A stretch of DNA of 64,000 bases from the NCBI RefSeq assembly GCF_026914185.1, contig NC_070562.1, positions 3,534,001 through 3,598,000 of the forward strand. Direction: 5' to 3'. Below the pieces are notes generated by a model, which saw only the letters and a program-made list of their open reading frames with translations, was not told the DNA's origin and searched no databases. Source of the DNA: Puccinia triticina (Eukaryota > Basidiomycota > Pucciniomycetes > Pucciniales > Pucciniaceae). A program made the translations under genes and the position numbers. Below are positions 55,646 to 64,000 of the stretch, piece after piece; the stretch's first letter is position 1, and every line of letters starts with the position of its first letter.

Positions 55646-56352
55646 ACCGACCCCTGGCAAGTTATGTTAAACTTGCCTGAAGTCAAGTGCCGGCGGGTAC
55701 GCCGTTAATTCACACGTCATTTTGACGGTTGACGGGAGACCCGCTAGTGAGCGGTCAATCTCACCGGCCAGTTGTCTCTGACGGCAGTTTCGACGGGCGA
55801 AACCTTAATCTGCGCAACTGCCGTGTATTCTTTCTGGATCGGCCCACCTGTGTGTATCCGACGACAAGGTTTGACAGATGGAGATCCATCCCTGCAAGCG
55901 CAGTTGCTATCGGCAGCGTGGTTTGGTAGCGGAAAAAAATGCAGGCCGCTGGGGGGACCGGCACCATGACACCCGGGTGCGTTCATCGCACCGGGAGTCT
56001 AGGGTGAAAATTTCAAGGATTCTGATTCTGGAATCAAAATCCGGGAAAACCAACCAGAGGTCTCTGATTGAGCATGCCTGATTTTGAAATAGGCATCCTG
56101 CAATCATGCATGGCCAACTCTGAATCCCCCTAATGGGGGATTCAGAGTTGGCCATGCATGACTTGCATGCACTTTTTCAAGTTGGTGTTCAAGGCTTTTA
56201 TCAAACACCAAATTCCAAAAAACCATTCAAGCAGGCTTAGGGGATGTAGTACAGTGCGGCTTGTATGCAATTTTGCAACTCGGTGTTCAAGAATGAAAGT
56301 GAAAACCGACTTGCAAAAGTGCATGCAAGTCGCATCTGGTCAACTTTGAAAC

Positions 56353-57693
56353 AGGACCCAGGAAACCCCTTATAAATGACTGTAACCTAAAATCCAGAAT
56401 TTCGACCAAATTCATACATTTTTTGACCTCATTCATACACGTTTTGTGCATTGTGGTAGACGGAAAAGTGGAAAAATAAAAAGTTTTTTCCATGCCACAT
56501 AATTACTCATACTAGGCCTCTAGATGACATCAAATGGACCCCAGAAATGGATTCTACAGCCAATTTCACCCCTAGCCACCACTGGAAGCACCCTTGTACC
56601 CCCTCTAGCGTGGAAGTTACACCTCATGGACACCTATCACACGGCCAGCCCCAGTAACCCAGCTGTCACCTGCCCCAACCCAAGTTTCACAGTAGTACAC
56701 ATATACACATCACAGGATACAAACATACATCTCCCTGTCAGGCTACACTCATTACATATTAACTACATACACTCCTTTATATACATAGTATGACATCATT
56801 TACACTGTTTCTGCAGCCTCAGACTTTGTGATTCATGTGTTAGAATGTTCTTTTGTATATTCTGACACCATTCATGCGCCCCTGAGGGGTTATGACATCA
56901 TTTGTATCTACTCCCACCAGCTAAAATCCCTCACCCTGTTGTCTAGATTAGCTGAAACCCTAACCCACAAGCCCCTCAGGGGCTCCACTTTTGTCTATAA
57001 AAGGAGCTCTCTCCACCCCAAGTGGTCTGCTCCCCAGTTCCTCACCCAGAACTCACAAGTCACCCAACACTCATCCACACTCAAATCCTAAAACCCTTAT
57101 AACAATAAATCAACCCTTATAACAACCATTCAACCCTTATAACAAAGTAATTAAAACACTTACACGTTGCCAGTCAAACAGATTTCATCTGGAACAGACC
57201 AGACCTATCACTTAATAAAACTTGCCAAGCTGAGCTTGGTGGGTCTTGTTGACTGATAACAGAAGGGCAGAGCTTGCAACTCCACCATACCCTTCACCAT
57301 TCAGCAAAAAGGGTTTCATTACCACTTTTGAGTCTTACAGCGTACGCTTTGAGGATTTCCCAAATTTTCATCCATTTTCCATGCCTACCATTCCTGCCAA
57401 GGGGGGGGGGGTGCAAAAAAAAAAAAACCTGGGGTGTGCTGCCAAGGTGGGGCACTGGGGTACCAAAAATAAGCCAAGCTGTGCTGCTGAGGGGGGGAGG
57501 GCTACGGGTTTTTCTGGTGCACTCTCAGGAATTTCATACATCTTAGTTACTACCCTCTTGTACCAGGAAAAATTTCATACACTTGAAGTGCTTACCATCA
57601 AGGCCAAAAAAGCCCATTCATACCATTTTGGGTTTTTGCCAAAAAATTCATACATTTTCATTATGGTCATTTACAGGGGGTTTCCTGGGTCCT
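56353..57693. mobile_element. 1.34-kb element with AGGACCCAGG ends and 8-base duplication
   Basis: AGGACCCAGGAAACCCC (56353) and its inverted partner TTTCCTGGGTCCT (to 57693) are flanked by TTTGAAAC (56345-56352, 57694-57701). A solo LTR (56452-57339) lies inside. No coding capacity of its own. Confidence 0.8.
56452..57339 (+). mobile_element. Solo LTR, family 1 (888 bases)
   Basis: It begins TGTGGTAGACGG and ends GAGTCTTACA. It contains a TATA-like TCTATAAAAGGAGCTC near 56994. It matches the interrupted copy at 32203-34486 and the fragment at 8331-8960. A target duplication is not clear. Confidence 0.75.
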
Positions 57694-57709
57694 TTTGAAA
57701 CCCCCTATT

Positions 57710-57842
57710 AGGACGGTTCACATAGAGATTTTTTAACCCTGCTGATTTTATAAATCAGCAAGCCTTCCCAGCCAAATTGGCTGGGACCGTGGGATAAACT
57801 TTATATTGATCTTGCTGATTTTGGCCCTACGTGAACCGTCCT
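57710..57842. mobile_element. 133-base MITE with ATT target duplication
   Basis: AGGACGGTTCAC and GTGAACCGTCCT are inverted, with ATT on both sides (57707-57709, 57843-57845). A 3-base duplication fits Harbinger-like elements. It inserted at the edge of the preceding MITE. Confidence 0.75.
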
Positions 57843-58086
57843 ATTGCATACAAGGTTGGAAAATCCCATACTTCCAAGCTTTTTCAGAATGTAACATCAG
57901 CTGTATGCATGCTCTGGACCTTTGGGCCCCCTCGGAGGGACTTGATAAGTTCGGGGGTGCGCGCGGCCTGCTGAAGACATCCTTCGACGGTTCAAATTTT
58001 CAAGGCCACCGCATCCGACATTGCATCCCTCTTTCCACGAACCAGTAAATCGTACCGCGGGTCAAGGACCAGTAAGACAAAACCGG

Positions 58087-58982
58087 ATGTCTTTTGGCCG
58101 TGGAGGTGGTCGAGGCGGTCGAGGCGGTCGCGGTGGGGGAGGAGCTGGACGCGGGGCGCTGGCAGACTTGTCACTCGGAACTCTATCCTTTGCCGACCTT
58201 CTGGCGACATCTCGTGCCGATATCGGTGATGTACTCTACCCTACGACAGGCGTTAATCTCCCAGTAACCGACTTGCCCTCCAATCAAGAAGCTCAAACGG
58301 TCGCTTCTGCGGTCGATCGATGGCTTCACCCAGCCCATCCCTCATCCCGTCAGCGCTGGGTTATCGAAGGGGATCTGAAACCGAATGCTGGATCAAATAA
58401 AACCAAACAACGTCAAAGTCTAGCGAAACCGTTCATTCACCAGTTCTCAAAACTCGATCTCCAGCCGGAGGCTTCTTCCGAGGATTGGCTGTACTCTGAT
58501 CGGTACAAAGCTTCAAATTCGTCCGAACGCGGAACATCAAAACAAGCAACTGGGACCTCAACTGATTCGAATAAATCCAAATATATCCACCTTTTGGAAA
58601 AATCCTTCTTTCCACCAGACCTATGGACTAGCTTTTCTGAAGGTAAAAAAAGGACTACTGTCAAGAAGACGAAGTCGAAACGTGCAACCGGCAAGTCCGC
58701 TCTGTCTGGTTTGACGGACGATCTAGAAATAGAGGAGGATGGCGAAAAGGATGATAAAGATGAGGAGGATGAAGGTGCAGTGATGGAAGAAGAGGAAATT
58801 GATGAAGATGATGTTAGTCACTGGTTCTTCTTTTGCTTTCCTTATACACTCTTGCTCATCGTGAAATGGCTGTACCGTTGCAGCCGGATTATGATAATAA
58901 TTACTTCGATAACGGTGATGCGGATGAGGGAATGGATAGTGGAGGTGAGGGAGGGGACGAGGGTGAGTTGACACTTTCATGA
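58087..58982 (+). CDS. RPC31: RNA polymerase III subunit RPC7 (Rpc31), 274 aa
   Basis: Exon 1 is 58087-58812 (donor GTTAGT) and exon 2 is 58884-58982 (acceptor TTGCAG), joined in phase 0. The ATG at 58087 is chosen because it precedes the Gly/Arg-rich start (MSFGRGGGRGGRGG) typical of this subunit. A short conserved region with LYPTTG follows. A central helical part contains a Lys-rich patch. The C-terminal 50 residues are strongly acidic and end with a DYDNNYFDNGD-type motif, the hallmark of Rpc31/RPC7. With RPC3 and RPC6 it forms the Pol III subcomplex for start-site recognition at tRNA and 5S genes. Length is close to the 251 residues of yeast Rpc31. It stands alone, with a MITE 245 bases upstream. 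Confidence 0.85.
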
Positions 58983-59432
58983 AACTTTCCAGTAATGTAA
59001 ATATTGCCCAGAACTAATTAAACATATGGATGTTAGGGGGAGTCTTCTAAATTCCCCCAAGATCACTGCAGCCGGCTCTTCATTCCGCAAACCTGAATGT
59101 AGCCTAAGCAATGTTAAATGAATATGGCTGTCGATTTGCAAAAAAGGCTAAAAAAATATGTACAACTAAAATGCAACCAAATGTGAAAAAGTAGGTAATT
59201 GAATGAGCCATTGCATAACTACCCTTTCACAGCCAAGCAAGCACTAAGCTTATGACAACCTCTCTGCTGGCAAGCGGAAGAAGCCTCAAGTTATGTACAT
59301 GTTCCCACAGGCCAGAAATTAGAGATGGTCACTTTAAACCCAATGTGGTTATCCGCTATCTGCTGGATGATACCTGCCAATGTCAGCAGGTATCCGCCAG
59401 CAGATGCAATTGTCTGAGATTCTGGGAAAATA
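58983..59432. other. 3' flank of RPC31 and hAT-like MITE remnant
   Basis: TTAGAGATGGTCACTTT near 59322 resembles an end of the TAGAGATGG family. Imperfect palindromes around GCAGGTATCCGCCAGCAGAT follow. No gene is recognised. Confidence 0.35.
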
Positions 59433-59646
59433 GGGGGTTTCAAAGTTGGCCAGATGTGACTTGCATGCACTTTTGCAAGTCGGTGTTCAAGTTCATTCTT
59501 GAACACCAAGTTGCAAAAGTGCATGCAAGCCACACTGTACTACACCCTCTAAGCCTGCTTGAATGTTTTTTTGAAATTTGGTCTTCACTTGAACATCAAC
59601 TTGAAAAAGTGCATGCAAGTCGTGCATGGCCAACTTTGAATCCCCC
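59433..59646. mobile_element. GGGGG-ended MITE (copy 2), intact
   Basis: GGGGGTTTCAAAGTTGGCC (59433) and GGCCAACTTTGAATCCCCC (to 59646) are inverted and flanked by TA. Internal CTTGCATGCACTTTTGCAAG palindromes recur. It is the empty-site reference for the 56353-57693 insertion. Confidence 0.75.
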
Positions 59647-60020
59647 TAATACAGCGGGTCCCCCCAGACTTGTCCTCCACCCCATTGCCAGCTCATTTGC
59701 CCTTCACCCCTCTGACTGCCACACATCATGAACTAATGTAAAAACACCCCACACAAAAAAAGCTTTCACCTTCACGCTCCTCTTACAGAGTGTGCACTGG
59801 CACACTCCTCCGGCTTGGTTATCCACACTCTTCCAGGCTCATCCTCCATCACTGATGATTTCTATCATTGATTGGCCGACTTTTGCTTATCTGATTTTCT
59901 TTAGTAAAATAATTGTTTGCATTTTTGAGTGCTTCTGATTGTGATATCTCCTCTCACTGCCATCCAGAGTTTAGGCATGAATACAGCCAACAGGCAAACT
60001 TTTATGCTGAGGCATACCTG

Positions 60021-60229
60021 ACAATTGTCCAGTCATTGGCAAGGGTGTTTCAAAGTGTACTAGGTTGAATGCTGAAGTGTCTAGGCTACACTTGCTACAG
60101 TTCCTGCACCACTTCAGACACCTAAATTTGCATTGTGGCTAACAATGAAGTGGTGGATGATATCGGCTGCAGCAAGTGTAGCCTAGACACTTCAGCATTT
60201 GGTCTGCAGAGCTGGTGACTGGACAATTC
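60021..60229. mobile_element. 209-base inverted-repeat MITE
   Basis: The outer arms CAATTGTCCAGTCA / TGACTGGACAATT and the inner arms TGCTGAAGTGTCTAGGCTAC / GTAGCCTAGACACTTCAGCA pair almost perfectly. Target duplication is not obvious. Confidence 0.6.
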
Positions 60230-60732
60230 CTAACACAAGAGCTTACCTTTATCCATGCGTGAACTCTCGATGATAGTGAGAGTGCATACATGTCACAGTA
60301 AGAAGCACTATGAGGTTTAGACCACCAGTGGCGGACTCAATCAGACTGTTTCCTATGGCGTTTTGAGCATCTATTAGAAGGGCACACATGCGTTGAGGTC
60401 AATGGTTTTTAAGACCTTTTGGATACTAGCGAACCTTTGGTCGGAGGCTCAGCTTCGCGTGGTGTAGCCTCCCAGGGTAGATGGGCTCTCTTCTGTTCTT
60501 CAATATTGATGAGTGATAACGTGTGGGTTTCATGATCTTGAGATTTCAATGTAATATGTCATGAAGTCGTGTTTTCATCTTCTCTCAGGGTATATACTGA
60601 AGTAGAGTGTATCGAGAAAGTGCCTCAGATAACATTGCAGGCAAAGCAATACATACAACCTAATGTATCATTTCCTTCTAGAAGTTTTCCACAAAAAAGC
60701 GGGGGCTTGGTGTTGGGAGGAAAGAAGAGAGA
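60230..60732. other. 3' flank of TMA22
   Basis: No gene is recognised. It should hold the 3' UTR and polyadenylation region of the minus-strand TMA22. Confidence 0.3.
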
Positions 60733-61669
60733 TCACGAGGGTTTCTTTTTCTTGGTATCGTCAACAAAGACGATGTTGTCGTCAGGGATGATCCCGTTGC
60801 CGATGATTTCAGCGAACTTGCCGGTCGTCGAGTCGAACAGATCCAAGACCTAAAGACCAGACGAAACGGAAGTAGTCAATGAAAAGAGATGATGATAAGT
60901 GATCAGAGGAGCAGTAGTTTACTTCGTCTGAGACGTCTCCTTGGATCACTATCTCGTCCTCGCCTTGGTTGTTCTTGGTCACTGACGACCCGGTGGCAAA
61001 CTTGGACGCAAACAGCTTTGCTAGTTTCTTCAAATCGACGCCTACACATGTCGATCCACAGCAGGAAAAAAGGTAAGATGGTTTTTCTTTTTGGAAAGGA
61101 GAGGGAAGGTTTTTGGAGACGGACCGAAGAGATCGAGTCCATGGATTGTCGTGATCCGTTTGCGCTTCGTCCGCTCCACCGTCTTCACAGTCACCTTGTT
61201 CGTTTTCGACTTCTCTTTCATCCGGCTGGCCTTGGCCTCTTCCTTGGCCTCCTTCTTCAGCGCCTCCGTCTCGGCCTTCTTTTTCTTCTCCACCTCCTCC
61301 ACACTCATGTTTTCCAGAGCCTTCTCGACCCCTCCATGCAGCTTCTCGTATAGCTCCTCGTCGTGCTCCGTTAACCATTTCTTACATCTGTTTCGTCGGT
61401 TTTAGTCTCTCTCTGTGTGTGTGTGTATCTGCTTTGAGTGTGTTTTTGGGGAGCCGACTCAACTTGGATATGCTCGTCCCATACTCGCAATACTCGGGCG
61501 GGAAACTACAAACTGGAAGGGAAGGATGAGTGTCTTTATTTCTGAGGAAAGGCGGCGTGTGAGACGGACTCTGGCAGTACAAGGGCTTGATGGCTTGGAT
61601 GGGCTGTTGAGCAGCAGCATCAGCACTCGATGTCGTTGGTTGTGAGTTTTCGTTCTGGGCGATGGCCAT
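60733..61669 (-). CDS. TMA22: Tma22 / DENR homologue, translation recycling factor (215 aa)
   Basis: Exons on the minus strand: 61669-61570, 61512-61464, 61387-61125, 61041-60923 and 60849-60733, joined in frame. The N-terminal part has the Cys cluster [15 protein letters not shown]...KCKKW, which binds zinc in this family. A Lys/Glu-rich helical linker follows. The C-terminal SUI1 domain reads [20 protein letters not shown], then a GSSVTK block and a [13 protein letters not shown] stretch. Tma22 works with Tma20 (MCT-1) to remove deacylated tRNA and recycle 40S subunits, and supports reinitiation. The ATG at 61669 is chosen because it leaves space for the divergent Kish gene; an ATG at 61819 in the same frame is possible. 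Human DENR is 198 residues. Confidence 0.9.
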
Positions 61670-61864
61670 CCCGATGTCTATCGTCTCGAATGGTGTTGGT
61701 GGCGGAGGGGAGGCAGGGCGAGGTGGGAGTCCGGGTGTCCTCGAGCTTGTCTTCGTCTCTGCGCAACCACTGCGACTGTCCACACTTCCCAAACAACACA
61801 GTTCAACAATAATCGACATTCTCAAGACAACACCAATCGGCTATCGGCTCAAACACACGGAGAA
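61670..61864. promoter_or_regulatory. Bidirectional promoter between TMA22 and KSH1
   Basis: The two start codons lie 195 bases apart on opposite strands. Both promoters and 5' UTRs must be within or overlap this space. No TATA box is evident. Confidence 0.5.
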
Positions 61865-62450
61865 ATGGCTAGTCCTTCAGACATCTTCTAAATCCCAAGA
61901 GATACTAATTTGACCCTCTTTCGTTCTTTCAAAAGTCGGCTCTGTTCAACTTCCAGTCGCTTTTGCTAGTGATCCTCTTGATCATCTGCACGTGTACTTA
62001 TCTGAGAGCAACGGCGCCTAGTCTCATCGATCGCAACAAGAACGGGTAAGTACCTTCGTGTCTCCAACAACAACTACCCCCAGAAATAGAAGCATGTAAT
62101 CTTCCTTGTGGCTTTTCTTCACAGAGTCTTTGGACTCTTCTGGAAATTCGCAAGGATTGGTGGGTTTGATTTTTTTGTGATTGGTATCCTTCATTATCCA
62201 AACTGATCATTTAGACATCCTCATTGTTTATGATTGATCGGATGTGGATGAACGGCGAGGTCTGCAGGCGAACGGCTGTCGCCTTATGTGGCCATTGCGT
62301 GTGTGACGATGGCCGGCGTAATTGGTCCGTTACATTCCTCCCCCCCAACTGCTTCTTCTTAACTAATATCCTCTCTCGCTAACTTTCTCGGTCCATATCT
62401 TAAACTACTTTTCTCTCGGCCTTGCTACTTTCAAAATAGTTATTGGTTAA
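61865..62450 (+). CDS. KSH1: Kish (TMEM167/Ksh1), small secretory-pathway membrane protein (71 aa)
   Basis: Exons 61936-62045, 62125-62159, 62268-62324 and 62440-62450 join in frame and read [18 protein letters not shown], then a short luminal loop with [23 protein letters not shown], and a second hydrophobic segment ending at TAA. This matches the Kish family, which is about 72 residues with two membrane segments, sits in the Golgi/early secretory pathway and is needed for constitutive secretion. The codon for Met must come from an upstream exon. The ATG at 61865-61867 would fit exactly if the next intron uses a GC donor (GCTAGT at 61868), with TACTAAT branch site and AG at 61935. The alternative is an ATG at 61690 followed by GTGTTG. 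The 11-base last exon is short but gives the expected length. Confidence 0.82.
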
Positions 62451-63021
62451 GGAAATAATATTTCTGTGATATAATAAAGAAAGAAAAATCATTCAAGAAC
62501 ATCTCGCAGGGATGCTAAGAACCGTTGGGCCCGGATGATTCGATACCTTGTATAATTGTAACCTATAGTCTGACCAAAAACAAAGTCAACCGATTGATCA
62601 ATGAAGAAGAAAGAAAGAAACCTACCAAAACCAATCCGGGGACCCCCTTTTTTGCCTTCTTAGAGGTCTCCATAATGTCTGCTGATCAGCATTTCAGAAT
62701 GAAGGTTGACCATGAAGGTAGATTGATGTACATGTCCATTCCTATTACAAAAGAGTCAGGTCTGCCTTAAGCCATGCCCTCAACGAAGACAAAAGCAAAC
62801 ATGCAGACTTCAAGCTTGCATCTAGCTGTTCACCAAGGTTGCTGGTTCATTAGACACCTTGAGAGTTTGTGGGGGATGTTATTTTATATATGTCCTGTCT
62901 TGTCAACAGTCAAATGCCAGACTGCATTGTTTCCCTTTTTGGAAGCTCTCTCTTTGTGGATGCTCCAAAGTCAACCACTTCAATTCAACATTGATTTGCC
63001 CACAAGGCTCTAACTACTTAA
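62451..63021. other. 3' flank of KSH1; no gene recognised
   Basis: Frames of 79-81 codons (62525-62770, 62774-63013) show no domain or conserved feature. Confidence 0.3.
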
Positions 63022-63207
63022 GGTGTTCAAAGTTGACTTGCATAAAATCATAACACCATAAAATCATAAAATTTTAAGCAGAAAAAATATGTACCACCCA
63101 AACACTCAAAACAGAGCAATAGTTTGAAAATGGTACATAAAACATTGTCACCCAAAAGTTTTATGATTTTATGATTCAAAAATTTTATGATTTCAACTTT
63201 GAACACC
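63022..63207. mobile_element. GGTGTTCAAAG MITE, fourth copy
   Basis: GGTGTTCAAAGTTGA and TCAACTTTGAACACC are inverted, with TTAA on both sides (63018-63021, 63208-63211). TTAA may be target duplication or part of the ends. It is a relative of the copies at 27079, 30401 and 30563. Confidence 0.75.
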
Positions 63208-63303
63208 TTAACTGGCGGCCAAGAGATCTTGAAACATTGTAAGGAATGAACTCCTCCCTGGCCACTGCCAGGTCCCATTTTTTCTGACTACATAGGCCTG
63301 GCG

Positions 63304-63801
63304 TAAAGATGGCACTTTGGTACCCGTGTGGGGGTACCCGGCACCCACAGGCGGGTACCACTCGCACCAGCCAGACACCCTCCCGGCGGTGCCGGGTGTG
63401 ATGTCCGGTGTCTGTTTTGTCTCCAAAACAAGCGGGTACCCGGGTACCTGTAGCGGTACCCGCCTTATACCCCAGGAGCTGTGGGGCCTTGAGCGGGGGA
63501 TTTTTCACCTTCTTCAATCACTACCCTCCGGCCACTTACAATCAACACCTCACTTGCCCACTCTCCAACCATGGGATCCACCCGCAAGTGACAGAAGTCT
63601 TCCGGTGCAAATTCATCCTCATCCCCTCACCCTCAACCTCTGAATCTCACCCAAACCGCCAATACCTCCGGGTACCGCTGGTACCCGCCTCAAGTACCGC
63701 CCGCACCAGCCAGACACCCGCCAGGCGGTGCCATGTGCGGTACCAAGTGCTTGTCTGAGTGAAAATAACAGGCGGTACCCGGGTGCCAAATGCCATCTTT
63801 A
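63304..63801. mobile_element. hAT-like MITE with TAAAGATGGCA ends, GGTACCCG-rich
   Basis: TAAAGATGGCACTTTGGTACC (63304) pairs with GGGTGCCAAATGCCATCTTTA (to 63801). A CCTGGCG-like flank occurs on both sides, but the duplication is not exact. Two internal copies of a GGTACC-CACCAGCCAGACACCC block (near 63340 and 63690) suggest a duplication. Confidence 0.65.
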
Positions 63802-64000
63802 GGGCCCTGGCGCAATCAAAAAGCTTTTCCAAGCCGGCCAGAATACCAACAAAGGGAAGGCCAGTAGCAAATTTTTGGGGCAAACATGCTCCAGACCCCA
63901 GTTGAGAAGAACTATTGATGATCTCAAGGAGTTTGAAAAGGGCACTAAAATTAACCCTGGGATAGCCTTCTGCTCAAACGCAACTTGCCAATGCACACTC
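63802..64000. other. Window edge; nothing recognised
   Basis: A 65-codon minus frame (63799-63996) and overlapping frames give no domain. This is too short to judge. Confidence 0.3.

Larger units (their letters stand above)
46385..55825. mobile_element. 9.4-kb Plavaka/CACTA-like transposon with three gene modules
   Basis: The termini CACGGCAGTTGCG (46385) and CGCAACTGCCGTG (to 55825) are inverted and flanked by TA. A second shared inverted block, GGTCTCCCGTCAACCGTCAA, lies at about 46475 and 55735. Inside are a minus-strand gene (49177-46931), the transposase gene (49556-54023, plus) and an accessory gene (55331-54319, minus). CACxx ends, a short duplication and the transposase type agree with the Plavaka branch of CACTA elements. 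Confidence 0.7.
56103..57706. mobile_element. GGGGGATTCA MITE (copy 1), with duplicated left arm and an insertion
   Basis: 56103-56129 and 56135-56160 form a perfect palindrome around TAAT (arms of GGGGGATTCAGAGTTGGCC). The body continues to 56352 and resumes at 57702 with CCCCTA. Copy 2 at 59433-59646, in the opposite orientation, has the same right end uninterrupted (TTTGAAACCCCCTA in reverse complement). The inserted element is 56353-57693. Confidence 0.7.

Overview
The window is nuclear DNA of a basidiomycete, most likely a rust fungus (Pucciniales, Puccinia-like). Genes carry many short introns (about 70-130 bases, GT-AG with CTAAC/CTAAT-type branch sites). The conserved proteins are fungal (Rgd1-type F-BAR/RhoGAP, CBS-PB1 protein, RPC7, Tma22, Kish). 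More than half of the sequence is nested transposons, including Plavaka/CACTA elements and degraded gypsy-type LTR elements. The species call is inference.

Layout. 1-12.5 kb is transposon territory: a 4.9-kb TA-flanked element with long inverted ends (831-5698), an abutting smaller element, an array of hairpins (6.7-7.05 kb), LTR fragments, a broken gag gene (10.2-10.9 kb) and an LTR split by two nested hAT-like MITEs. 13.9-18.3 kb holds a large six-exon gene for a predicted secreted or membrane protein of no recognised family, with a tandem exon duplication and a broken copy of its first exon at 19.3-19.7 kb. 20.7-23.2 kb is an intact secreted GMC oxidoreductase with eight exons. 23.4-39.4 kb is a stack of nested non-autonomous elements whose order of insertion can be read from target-site duplications and from uninterrupted sister copies in the same window.

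40.3-45.3 kb is a host island: an Rgd1-like F-BAR/RhoGAP gene and a CBS-PB1 gene head to head, sharing a 212-base promoter that contains a heptamer minisatellite. 46.4-55.8 kb is one 9.4-kb Plavaka/CACTA-like transposon with three gene modules: a helical protein of unknown function, a transposase and an accessory protein. 56.1-57.8 kb is another nest of elements. 58.1-62.5 kb is a second host island: RNA polymerase III subunit RPC7, Tma22 (DENR homologue) and Kish, the last two divergent with 195 bases between them. 62.5-64 kb returns to MITEs.

The host genes are housekeeping functions (Rho signalling, Pol III transcription, ribosome recycling, secretory pathway) plus two secretome candidates. 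Within the transposons, the most noteworthy point is that a two-domain accessory protein of unknown function appears to occur in two elements with different ends (1.4-3.9 kb and 54.3-55.3 kb). Gene models were built by hand from frame continuity and splice signals and have not been tested against transcripts.
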